Assembly: GCA_001510575.1 (NCBI GenBank)
Contig: LNGK01000011.1
Location: forward strand, 62,001-126,000
DNA: 64,000 nt
Direction of reading: 5' to 3'
From: Knoxdaviesia capensis
Taxonomy: Eukaryota > Ascomycota > Sordariomycetes > Microascales > Gondwanamycetaceae
Shown here one piece after another: positions 1 to 9,846 of the stretch. Every line of letters begins with the position of its first letter. Positions within the stretch are counted from its first letter, which is position 1. The position numbers and the translations under genes were made by a program. The notes beneath the pieces are model-generated. The model was not told the DNA's origin, made no database searches, and worked only from the letters and a program-made list of their open reading frames with translations.

Positions 1-2
1 TA

Positions 3-1730
3 AACGGCTCTCTGGGACTCTTGACGCTGATGATAATAATAACAAACCTTGGCGATATACCCAATCTCCTCTTCAAAATTGCCGTATGTACTGTCCCTGA
101 TATGTTGGGGGGATACGTCCTCCTAAAACATGCCTGCTTCTCAGCCGCTGTTGCTAACGACGACCGCATATATGCATGTCCCAATGAATAGCCCGGAGTT
201 GTCTCGCTTCACACGACCTACGCCATTTACCATCTTTCGCGCTCTGCTGGAAGTCGGCCTCCCGGATCCTCGGCCGCCTACCATGTCTTCGCCAGCATGG
301 CCGACCTGGCTGTCGGCCCGATCTACGCCTACGGAGCCATCACAGCCCACCGCGAGGGATCGAAATGGTCCAACATGCTCAACCGTGAGGATCTGATGAG
401 TGTCTTTGTCCCGGCCGTGTACTACATGTTCATTGCCGCCGGTGGACTGCACGTTCTCAGTCTCACCGTCTCTCTCTGGCTGGCCACCATGTTCCGCAAG
501 ATCAGCCTCATGCCTCCGGATTTCAACCCGCTCGAGGACCGCTTCACCACCCGCGCCAAGCACAAGAAGAACAAGTCGTCTGTTGCCACTTCGTCGTCGA
601 CTGGAAGCTTTGAGAAGATTTCCACTCCTGACGAGGTCCGCCGCTCGGTCGTTGGTGATGCTGCGCACCGTGGATCCCGGGTGCCGTTCATGAGCCTGCA
701 CACGCGCGGAGACTCGATGGACTCATTCTACAGCGGAGACTCGCGCGTGAACTTGCCCAGCCGCCAGTATCAGATCACTCCGGCCAACTCGGCCCGAAAC
801 TCGGTCACTTCCCTGCCGATCAAGCGTGCCTCGGTTCCCGTCAAGCCTGAGCGTGCCTGGTACAGCGAGGTTCCCCTGCAGGACGAGCAGGAGAAGGCTG
901 GCGGATCGACTCCCTCAAGTCCGACCAAGCCGTCTGCCGCCGCCACCGCCGAGTCAACCACCCACGGCACACCCCGCTCGGCCAAGTTCACCGAGACCTG
1001 GGCGCCCTCAGACTCTCTCATTGGCCGCACCCAGCGCCGTCTAAACGTTGACGAGGAGCGCCTGCGCGGAGGCCACAGCCACAGCAACTCCAACGACAGC
1101 CGCAAAACCCTCTCCAAGCCCTACCAGCCTGTGTCGACCCGCTACAACTTCCAGGACTCCGACTCTGACATTGACGAGCGCGACGAGAACGACATGGCCG
1201 GCAGCGACTTCTCCGATAACGAGCACGACGACGACCGTGACACCGGCCGCAACGGTATGCGTGTCAACCCGCTTCGCCTCCACCCCGCCCGCCACGGCAC
1301 TCCGGCCCCGCCGACCCTGGGTCTTCAGGAGATCAGCAGCAACCGCCGAAGCGTCAGCGGCAGCCAAGACATCGTCGACGAGAAGCCCGGCCGCCGCAGC
1401 GTTGACTACCGCAGCAGCCAGCTCCCGCCAAAGCCCCCGATGCATAAGGCCGCCATGCGCGACAGCTCGATCTCCACCGACTCGGCCTTCTACTCCAAGC
1501 CGTACGGCCAGCTCAAGCCGGCCACGCCCCCCGTCATGATCGGCAGCAGCCGCCAGGTGTCGTCTGGAAACGACTACACCGGCGCGCGAAACTCTGCTAT
1601 GGCCTACGGCCGCCGCAACGTCAGCGGCAAGGTGGCGGAGGAAGGGCGCAGCCAGCACATGTTCGAGGACGACGAGGAAGTGCGGTCGCCAAACGGCAAG
1701 ACGGCGTACTCGGGATACAAGGCCTATTAG
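3..1730 (+). CDS. Fungal integral membrane protein with long cytoplasmic tail, 5' partial
   Basis: Partial gene entering from the left edge; coding exons 3..83 and 192..1730. The intron 84..191 has a GTATGT donor, a GCTAAC branch site and a TAG acceptor, and the frame continues across it. Visible product is about 539 residues. Two hydrophobic stretches are seen: one at the left edge (GLLTLMIIITNLGDIPNLL) and one around residues 85-120 (VYYMFIAAGGLHVLSL). A hydrophilic tail of about 400 residues follows, rich in Ser, Pro and Arg, with an acidic block (DSDIDERDEND). The end of the last membrane segment carries the phrase MPPDFNPLEDRFT, which I associate with uncharacterised fungal membrane proteins; I cannot name a function. 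The tail looks disordered and likely phosphorylated (inference). The start codon and upstream membrane segments lie outside the window. Confidence 0.8.
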
Positions 1731-2378
1731 AGAGGCAGCATGCTGGAATTTTTTGCGCTTATTTTTTGCTCTTCTTGGATTTAGGGATAGTAGGATTTGA
1801 TTCTTGGTAAACGTAGCATCGTTTTCAAGGGCCAAGATGATTTTGGGGTATTGGAAACAAGTAGATTGATGCTGGAACATGGGATGCACATTTCTCCCAA
1901 AACAGATGAATCTACGATGATGGGAGTCATGTTTTGGGGAAACTTTCGGCTATAGGGGGATTGGGAGAGGTTCTCGGGTATGTATCTGGAATCATATCTT
2001 GTTTTTGGATTCTTTGGATGCTTTTGCGTATGAATTGAAAGTCGGGGTTTCTTCGTTTGCACTCTATTGTGTTATATGGTGCGGAGGTGATGATAGGTGA
2101 GAGTAGGGTTTGGCTAGGGTTACCTAAGAGTCCACTATCACGGATATCACCCAATCGAGGACAAGCGATTTACATTACATTCCATTCCAAACTTCAGTTT
2201 CATTCCAACGACATGCTCAGCTTGGCCAACTCAGCCAGATTCTGTTAATCTACTCTCCTGACATTGTGTGCCGTCTTCATGAAATATTCAGAGCCGTCCA
2301 GTGTTGCCCTGCTAATGCAGCCGCCAAGGTCGGGCACCAGTGACTTCCCAATTTGCACATATAATCTCTCAGCCAGCC
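1731..2378. other. Intergenic region between membrane protein gene and radical SAM gene
   Basis: About 650 bp with no gene. It should hold the 3' UTR of the upstream gene and the promoter of the radical SAM gene, both on the plus strand. It contains two TAGGGTT telobox-like motifs at 2104-2110 and 2115-2121. No TATA box was clear. Confidence 0.6.
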
Positions 2379-3599
2379 ATGTGGACGCGGTCTTTGCGCC
2401 GACTGCGTCCCGGACCCGGGCCGGGGCTTGGGCTCCGGACTTCGACGACCAGGGCCCGGCCGCTCCACCTTGCGCCTCCGTTCCTTCTGGACGACTACAT
2501 CCCCCGGTACCAACGACTCTCTTCGGTTGACGCCGCCATGAAGCGATCGCAGGCCTACGCCCACCTGAGCAACTGCAACCTGTGTCCGCGGTTGTGCGGT
2601 GTCAACCGCTTTGAAACGACCGGCTTCTGTCTGATTGGCGATAATGTGAAGGTGAACGTGATTGCACCGCATTTCGGCGAGGGTTCGTTCTTCGTCACTC
2701 ACATATATCTCTTCTTCCTTGCTTGCCGCCCCTCCCCGTGATCCTGGCTAACCGGCTTTACAGAGCCCTGCGTCCAAGGCCATCACGGCAGCGGCGCCGT
2801 GTTCTTCTCCGGCTGCAACCTGCGGTGTGTGTTCTGCCAGAACCACGACATCGCCCACCAGCGCAACGGTATGGACCTGACGCCCGAGGAACTGGCCAAG
2901 TGGTTCATGCAGCTGCAGGATCTCGGAAACGTACACAACATCAACCTGATCACGCCCGAGCATGTGGTCCCGCAGGTGGCACTGAGCATTCTGCACGCGC
3001 GCGACCTGGGCCTCCGCGTGCCGGTGATCTACAACACCTCCAGCTTCGACTCTGCCGCGTCGCTGCAGCTGCTCGACGGCCTGGTCGACATATACCTGCC
3101 GGACTTCAAGCTATGGGAGCCCGAGTCGTCGCGCCGCCTGCTCAAGGCCGCCGACTACGCCGAGACTGCACGTGAAAGCATCAAGGAGATGCACCGCCAG
3201 GTCGGCGATCTGTGCTTCACGGCCGACGGCATCGCCAAGTCCGGCGTGCTGGTGCGCCACCTGGTGATGCCAGGAAAGCAGCACGAGGGCGCAGCCATCA
3301 TGAAGTTTCTGGCCGACGAGGTGTCACGAGACTGCTTTGTGAACATCATGGAGCAGTATCACCCGGATGCACATGTTGGGAAGCCCGCGAAAGACCGCCG
3401 GCGACGGCCTGCACCTGACGCGATAGCCGGAGATGGTGCTGCAAGTGCCGAGCCGGCTGTCCCGGAGTCTCCGCCACGATATGCCGAAATCAACCGGGCT
3501 ATCACCACCGATGAAATTTCCAGTGTGAAGGCTGCTGCTGAAAAGGCCGGACTGTGGAGATTCTGTGACCCCCCCAGACACGATGGCTTCAATATCTGA
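2379..3599 (+). CDS. PflX-like radical SAM protein (COG1313 type), probable mitochondrial presequence
   Basis: Two exons, 2379..2682 and 2764..3599, giving 379 residues. The 81 bp intron has a GTTCGT donor, a GGCTAACC branch region and a CAG acceptor. Splicing restores the family phrase GEEPC followed by GSGAVFFSGCNLRCVFCQN, which carries the CxxxCxxC cluster motif of radical SAM enzymes. An upstream CNLCPRLCGVNR motif and the later INLITPEH, VIYNTSSFD and DIYLPDFKLW segments match the pyruvate-formate-lyase-activating-enzyme-like PflX family. ATG 2379 is the first in-frame ATG. It gives an Arg-rich N-terminus of about 45 residues that looks like a mitochondrial targeting sequence. The family's substrate is unknown to me and no glycyl radical partner is nearby. 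A charged Pro/Ala insert lies near residues 295-325, before the conserved EINR segment. Confidence 0.88.
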
Positions 3600-4525
3600 C
3601 CAGTGCAGTGGCCATCTCCTTCTGTCTCCATTCACATTTCCAATTCCTGGAGCCATTCGCCAAGTGTCTCAGTGGACTGATGCGATACTTTGGTACTGCC
3701 AACAAAGAAGATATAACATCCAGTCTCAGCTCCCACCCCAAACATATTCTGGGGGCTGGCACTGCATATTCTAGAAGGATCTTCTTTTCTTCCAAAGGAA
3801 GCTGGCCCGGACAGATTGGGAATAAGCGCACATACATTCCTCTCTAAGATTCTGGAACTTCCTATTCTTCTATGATCAAACATTCAAGAATGCATAGAAG
3901 GCCTGCCTGCAAGAATTGAATAAAATCCGGCTAGGCTGGAAAGAGAATAATACTAATGGCTTCCCACAAACAAACCAAGAAATCCTGGCCTTCTCTTATT
4001 TCTTTCTGTTCCTGTCTGTATCTTTTTTATTATATATTGTTTTATTCATATCATGCTTCGATTACCCTTTTTGGATTCGAGTTCTCTCCAGCCCTTTGAT
4101 ATTCTAGCTGGATCTTGGGGGTGTATCTCCTGGCAGTGGCTTGCATACAAAAGATACTTCAGGATCCGGTTCCTTTGTTATTCGATATGGTGGTGTGTGC
4201 ATGTACATTCTATTGATAATGATTGCCCTAGCTTTCCTATCTTGGGCCTTGATCTTTGGAGTTCCCTTAGCTTCCTTCTTCTTTCTTTCTTTCATGATCA
4301 TGTGTGTGTCTTCTCTCGCTCTCTATCTATATTTTCTGTCCATTCTCCTTTGTGGTCTTTGCAAACTCTCACCAGTTTCTTCCTGTATATCAACTATCTT
4401 TTCCCTCATGTTCCATCTGTCTGGAACATTGCTCTTCTCTGTGGCAAAATCGATCTGCAACCTCATTCATATATTGTCTCATATTCTCCTCTATAACCAG
4501 TCTTTGACATCCTTCACGGCCAACC
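3600..4525. other. Intergenic region with long pyrimidine-rich leader
   Basis: No gene. From about 3980 to the ATG at 4526 the plus strand is T- and C-rich, as is usual for a transcribed leader before a fungal start codon. The hydrophobic open frame at 4141-4629 is a by-product of the T-rich composition. Confidence 0.55.
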
Positions 4526-5473
4526 ATGGCTTGCTCCCCTTCCTCCACCGGCTTCTCCCCTTCGATTCTCATCAATCCGTACCACGAACACCCACAGCAC
4601 GCCGAGTACTTCAACAACCTGATCCATGAACAGGCCCAGCTCACCCAAGAGCTCTCGAAAGAGTCGTTCAAAGCCAACAATGCCGAAACCAAGCTGTACC
4701 AGGTGAACGAGAAGTTCCCCAGAGGACAGGAAAAGAGTCGTGTGATTCGCCGCTATATGCGCCGTCAGTCCCTGAAGATGGAATCTGGTCGGTCTCGCCA
4801 GTCGGAGATCACTGCGCGGTTGGAGGCGATCCACAATGAGATCACCTCATTCAGAGACCAGCAGCTGCAGAAACAGCAATGGCCCCTCCAGAAGTGGGAG
4901 CAGCAGCAGTGGGAGCAACCTCAGCAGCAGATGTACTTCCACCAGGCACAGGAGCAGCAGATTTACGCGCAGTTCGACCAGTTCCAGTTCCACCAGCCAT
5001 ATGCCAACGAGAACCTGTACTTCATCAACCAGCAACCGGTGTCTCCGGTATGGCCGGGTCTCATTCTCGGCTACATTCCGCTACCCGTGCAGCCGACCTG
5101 GTCTCCCGAACCGGCCTCTGACCACTCCGTCCTGCCCATCGATGTACCCATGTCCATGTCGCCGCAGTCGGGTCCGATCCGTCCCTTTCGGCTGAACCCG
5201 GCCGCCCCGGTATTCGTCAGCACCGCCTCGTCTTTCTCATCGGTCACTACATCTTCAAGCCAGCCGTCCACTGTCGAGTCCACGCCTGACTCGACCAACT
5301 ACTTTCCCGAGGACGACTCGGTTTCCGCTGAGGATGACGACGACCCCGATGATTTCTCGGTCGAGATTATCACGGTGCCTGTCAAGCCGAAGGAAGAGGA
5401 TCGCCACTATACTGTTGCACGGAAGTTGAGCAACACCGGCCCGATCTCTGAACTTCTGGTGTGGACCAGCTAG
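4526..5473 (+). CDS. Hypothetical Q-rich coiled-coil protein
   Basis: Single-exon frame of 315 residues starting at ATG 4526 in the context CAACCATGG. Residues 30-115 are charged and helical (QAQLTQELSKESFKANN, later SEITARLEAIHNEI), suggesting a coiled coil. Residues 115-165 are rich in Gln and aromatic residues (QQWEQPQQQMYFHQ). The middle is Pro-rich with Tyr and Trp. The C-terminal third is Ser/Thr-rich and ends in an acidic stretch (EDDDDPDDFSVEI). Codon use is GC-rich at third positions, like its neighbours, which supports real coding. I do not recognise a family. The composition suggests a scaffold or RNA-granule type protein, but this is only a guess. Confidence 0.7.
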   Translation: MACSPSSTGFSPSILINPYHEHPQHAEYFNNLIHEQAQLTQELSKESFKANNAETKLYQVNEKFPRGQEKSRVIRRYMRRQSLKMESGRSRQSEITARLEAIHNEITSFRDQQLQKQQWPLQKWEQQQWEQPQQQMYFHQAQEQQIYAQFDQFQFHQPYANENLYFINQQPVSPVWPGLILGYIPLPVQPTWSPEPASDHSVLPIDVPMSMSPQSGPIRPFRLNPAAPVFVSTASSFSSVTTSSSQPSTVESTPDSTNYFPEDDSVSAEDDDDPDDFSVEIITVPVKPKEEDRHYTVARKLSNTGPISELLVWTS

Positions 5474-6182
5474 GTTGCGGCTCATGAAAGGTATTATCCT
5501 CTGTCCAAACACTTATCTTTCTCTTTTGGAGTTTGCATCGTGGTTTTCACTCTTCTATTTTATCTCCTTTTTCTTTTCCCTTGTCAATCAAGATTCCTGC
5601 TGGAACAAGAACCCATCTCACATATCATACATCATAAAAACCTGAAACTCTAAAGCCCTGGAATGGAGTATTCCGATAACACCTTGGACTTGTTGTGCGA
5701 TCAAACTGCATTTGCATCGGGAATATCACTGGTGCATGACTGGGTGGAAACAAGATAGTACCGAGGAGATGCACAAATTATTATTATATTCGAATTCGGC
5801 TGGCGGCGTTCATAGCACATTTTTGTGTTTTCTTCTTCTTCTGTTTCTTGTTTTTCCGTGTGGGCACACGGGAACTATACCAAAACCAACTATATATAAA
5901 TCTTAAAGCTTCAGTTTATCGACAGCATTGGAAACATGGACAAAACTTTAACGTGAAGCTATATCCACCAACTCCAAAAAGTTGTAAATGAGAGCAGACA
6001 GAGAGACAGCAGAGCCTTCAACCAAAGATTTTCTCGGAGCAACGGAGACGATGGTGATATCATTGCTGCGTGAAACACGTATTCAAAAGAGCGTTCAAGA
6101 GGGGAGAGCAAGATGAAGAAGCGTAATGAACGGAGAAAAGCCCGAGAGATAAACACAACAGATACGGAGGAGAACCGACCCC
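5474..6182. other. Intergenic region between convergent genes
   Basis: About 700 bp between the stop of the Q-rich gene (+) and the stop of the NECAP gene (-). It should contain the two 3' UTRs. T-rich near 5510-5590 and 5820-5855, AT-rich near 5890. No gene seen. Confidence 0.55.
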
Positions 6183-7004
6183 TCAAGAAAACTCGTTGTG
6201 CTTTCCATCATCGAAACCCATCTCCTGCGCCTGCTTCCGTTGCCGATCCCGCACAGCCTGGGCCGACGGCGGCGGCGGAAGGAACGAGTTTCCGCGCGTG
6301 GCGGAGGATGAGGCGGGGGGCGGCGGCAGAGCGAACGACGACAGCGGAGCATTGGACGCGCCATCGTCAGCCCGGGACTTCCGGGCCGCAGCGCCGCGAC
6401 CACCAAAGTTGATGGTGATGGTCTCGCCCTCCTTCAGGCTGTAGTCCTTGAGCTCGGCAGCCGGGGCCGCACTCGCCGAGCCCATGTTGCGGGAGAAGTT
6501 CGACTGGCCGGCAGCCGGGGCAGCCGCGTCCAAGCCAAGCGTTTTCCGGGAGTCCTGCAGCGACACGCTAAAGTCGAAGGCCTCGCTGCGCTCCTCAAAG
6601 CCGATGCCCAGCACCGCCTTGCGGCCGGCGCCGTCCTGCACGCGCATGGCAAAGAACCGCGAGCTGTCTAGCACCGGCTCGATGGTAGCGGCGGTCAGAT
6701 ACGGGCAAGCGGCGAACAGCTGACCCGAAGCGGGGTCCTCCAGCAGGACGTCAACCTTGACGGGAGGATTGGCGGTGCTGCTGGAGTCATCATCGTCGTC
6801 GTCGTCAAAGGCCGTCTCGATCACCCGTACCCGGGCGGTGAAGATGTGGCGTGATGGGTCGGTGGTCCAAGTCGAAGCCACATAACCCTTTGTTGAGGTC
6901 AGCGGAGGAATGTTGTATACATGGACGGACTGTGCCACAAACAGCACCCGCTGGATGGCACTGGCTGGGAGAGGCTTTCCGGTGGCGGCGTCAATAGATT
7001 CCAT
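6183..7004 (-). CDS. NECAP-family (DUF1681) adaptor ear-binding coat-associated protein
   Basis: Single exon on the minus strand, 273 residues from ATG 7004. A longer reading to 7019 would need a TTG start and is rejected. The N-terminal 170 residues match the NECAP PH-like fold: QRVLFVAQSVHVYNIPP, then GYVASTW, then VKVDVLLEDPASGQLFAACPY, then RFFAMRVQDGAGRKAVLGIGF, then SEAFDFSVSLQD. The tail has KEGETITINFGG followed by Pro-rich LPPPPP segments. NECAP proteins bind AP-1/AP-2 ear domains and work in clathrin-coated vesicle formation. A run of seven Asp around residue 70 is a lineage-type insertion. It is divergently oriented to the eIF2B-alpha gene and shares a roughly 1 kb promoter region with it. 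Confidence 0.93.
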   Translation of the reverse strand: MESIDAATGKPLPASAIQRVLFVAQSVHVYNIPPLTSTKGYVASTWTTDPSRHIFTARVRVIETAFDDDDDDDSSSTANPPVKVDVLLEDPASGQLFAACPYLTAATIEPVLDSSRFFAMRVQDGAGRKAVLGIGFEERSEAFDFSVSLQDSRKTLGLDAAAPAAGQSNFSRNMGSASAAPAAELKDYSLKEGETITINFGGRGAAARKSRADDGASNAPLSSFALPPPPASSSATRGNSFLPPPPSAQAVRDRQRKQAQEMGFDDGKHNEFS

Positions 7005-8038
7005 GACGACTGATGGCAAACAGATGTTATATACGTGGGCGAGGGGAAGAGAAGAATGTAAACGGCAGGCTATTCAGCGTCTATTGAGGTTTAAGCCACT
7101 AAGAAAAGATGCGATCCGCAAACAAGCTCCGGACAATGGAAACGGGAAAATCAAACAGGGATCACCAATCTCCAGTTGTCATATCAAAAACTGGACGGTT
7201 GCCACCCAAAACTGAGAGATAAAGTGAAGCCGAAGAAGGGCGATGACAGCAGAAGATGCAAGAATATCACGAGAAGATCAGATAAACCGAAAGATGCGCT
7301 GATGCTTAAGTAACAGATGGAAGGGAAAGGTGGAAGGAAAGAGAGATGGCAGGAGCGATCGACAAACAGGCAGGCATGCCCAGATGCTTCAATTGCAGAC
7401 TCTGATTGGCTGCGGTTCTAGAAAAAAAAGATTTGAGAGAGCCTCAAAAACCTCAACAGTTGAATATACGGGATATAGCGATGTATCAGATAATCGATGC
7501 GGTGAGAGATGCACGCCCGGGGAAGGAGCGAGCGGGCTTGAGTGCTCTTTCCACAGTTGACTTGCTGCTCACTCAGAAAGCGGGGGCGGGGTAGCAGCAA
7601 AGCTTAGGGTTGGGCCACAGTTCCGGAATTTCTGCACACTGTTGGGAATTTGCTGCTTCACAAATAGGTACTTCCGAAGTACTCATAGTCTGCGGCTCAA
7701 TCTTCTGCCTCTCCTGCCCTGAAGTATAGACTGCACAGCCCCTAGAAATATACTTCTTCTAAGCTTGATCTCTGCTATTGTTCTAGAAACCCTGCCAATA
7801 TTCTAGAAATGAAGCCTAAAAACCGTCTTAACCACAACAGCCTGCTAATCCACCTCCACAAACTGTTTTTAGTCGAATCTGACTCACCTTTGACAACCAG
7901 CTTTTATTTATTTTTTTCTCTCTTCGTTTGCTCACATGCAAACCGAACCTTAACATTTTCCTCCACCCTTTTATGCTTTCCCAGCACATCTACTCGTGGT
8001 GATCTCACTATCACACGAGCCTCAAAGTACTTTGCTGG
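7005..8038. promoter_or_regulatory. Divergent promoter region NECAP / eIF2B-alpha
   Basis: About 1 kb between divergent start codons. It contains a telobox (TTAGGGTT, 7604-7611). A CT-rich stretch from about 7895 to 8000 precedes the eIF2B-alpha ATG and is likely its leader. No other gene seen. Confidence 0.5.
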
Positions 8039-9391
8039 ATGTCTTCTGCAGTGGAAGCCACAATGGCTCCGGCTGGTGAGTCCCTTGATCGCAGACACAC
8101 GATCACCCCCAAGCCGAGAGCAGCAACTTGACCTAACAACACACCATCCCTTCCTCTCTAGACCCGAAGCCCGATGCCGTCCCGGCGACCGAAGTCTCCC
8201 TCCCGCTCCGCCCGAAGCTGGCCGCCGGCGAATTCGACATCGTCGGCACCTACCACCGCCTCCTCGACTCCGACCCGGACCTGACCCAGCCGGTGGCCGC
8301 CATCGAAGCCCTCGTGGCCATGCTAAGCGTCTCGCACTCGTCGACTGTGTTCGAAACCCTCAGTACTGTGCAGCACTACACCGAGATCCTCAAGACCGTG
8401 GTGCGCAACCCGCTGCCGCTCACCGCCGGCACCGACCTCTTCCAGCAGTTCCTGGTGTCCTCGTTCAAGCAGCCGCCCGAGGCCGCCGCTCATGACCACG
8501 CCCACCCCCCGCACTCGGTCGCCCCGCCGCCGCACCGGCCGCCGCCAACCACCACGCTGTCGTTCGACGCCGTGCGCCACCACCTCGTGCAGAACGGCAG
8601 CCTCTTCGCTAAGCGCGCTAGAGACGCCCGCGAACGCATTGCCTCTGCCGGCTGGCGCCTGGTGCGGCCCGGCGCCACCGTGCTCACCCACGGCGCCTCG
8701 CGCACCGTTAGCGCCCTGCTCGTGCGCGCCGCCACCGAGTCTGCCGCCGCCGCCCTCGACGGCGCCCCGGCCTTCCGCGTTATCTACGTGCGCGACGCCT
8801 GGCGCCCCGACGAAAGCGATGCCGTCGTCGCCGGCCTCCGCGCCGCCGGCATCCCCGTCGCCGAGATCCCCGCCTCCGGCGTCGCCCACGTCATGTCCAT
8901 GCTGCGCCAGGTGCACTCGGTGTTCGTCGGCGCCGAGGCCGTCACCCAGGATGGCGGCATCCTCTCGCGCCTCGGCACCCTTCAGCTCGCCTCCCTCGCA
9001 AAGGCCTCTCACCCTCCTATCCCCGTCTACGTGGCGGTGGAGGAGCACAAGTTTGTCCGCGCGTCGCCGCGATACCAGTCCGACGAGGATCTGGGATACA
9101 AGCAGAGTCTGCTGGACTTCACTGTCAAGGAGTCCAGCTACAAGCCCCCCAATCCGGTGGACTTCACGGTAAGCCTTGTTCGGGGCATAATGGCGGGTTC
9201 AGTATGCAGTGATATCAGAATTCTAACATCTCATCCTCTAGCCCCATTCCCTCATCACCAACCTGATCACCGAAACCGGAATCAAGTCGCCCACCTACGT
9301 CACCGAGCAACTCCTGGAAGTGTACGGAACCCTCACTCCCCAGCACATCCTGGACTCGGTTCAGCTCGAAATGGCTCAGAAGGGCCTTTGA
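8039..9391 (+). CDS. GCN3: Translation initiation factor eIF2B subunit alpha
   Basis: Three exons, 8039..8075, 8162..9168 and 9242..9391, giving 397 residues. Introns of 86 and 73 bp have GTGAGT and GTAAGC donors, and frame is kept across both. The product begins MSSAVEATMAPAG; a second in-frame ATG lies at 8063. Family segments include FDIVGTYHRLL, PVAAIEALVAML, the VFVGAEAV and DGGILSRLGTLQLA block, and PVYVAVEEHKFVRASPRY, typical of the alpha regulatory subunit of the eIF2B guanine nucleotide exchange factor. This subunit helps sense phosphorylated eIF2. At about 305 residues, yeast and human alpha subunits are shorter. Here a His/Pro-rich insert (roughly residues 112-145) and about 20 extra C-terminal residues account for part of the difference. 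Confidence 0.9.
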
Positions 9392-9846
9392 ACAACGGTT
9401 CCGTTTTCACTCTCTAACTCTACAAAAATAAATACAATCGGGGCATTGTCTTAAACTGGTCTGGATGGGGCAGGAGGGTCGTTAAAAAAATCCGGAGTTT
9501 TCTGTTTGTTGCTTTTTTCTTCTTTTTTTTTCTCTGCTGATTCTATTCCTGGCGTCTATCCGTAACGACTTCTTTGCTTTTATCTCGGGACATTTTCTTC
9601 GCATCTCACCCAGCGTGGGAAAAGGGGGAGACATCTTCCATGTAATTCATCATCTCAATCTAAATCCTACCTAGTATGTATGTACCCAATATATATATGT
9701 CCAAAGTGCAATTTTGTAATACCCTGCCTGACTGTGAAAAACACCCCGAAAATATCTACCTGTTATCCAAAGAGCACAATCCAAGATCCAAAGAAGAAGA
9801 AAAGCAAAAATGTTCCCAGTAGTTTTTTACCGTCCAAAAATGCTCT
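9392..9846. other. Convergent intergenic region
   Basis: About 450 bp between the stops of eIF2B-alpha (+) and egt1 (-). T-rich up to 9540, then mixed. Expected to hold both 3' UTRs; no gene seen. Confidence 0.55.

Noticed and set aside
4141..4629. 162-codon hydrophobic frame before the Q-rich gene
   Set aside because: Hydrophobic residues come from T-rich leader DNA; overlaps the real start in another frame.
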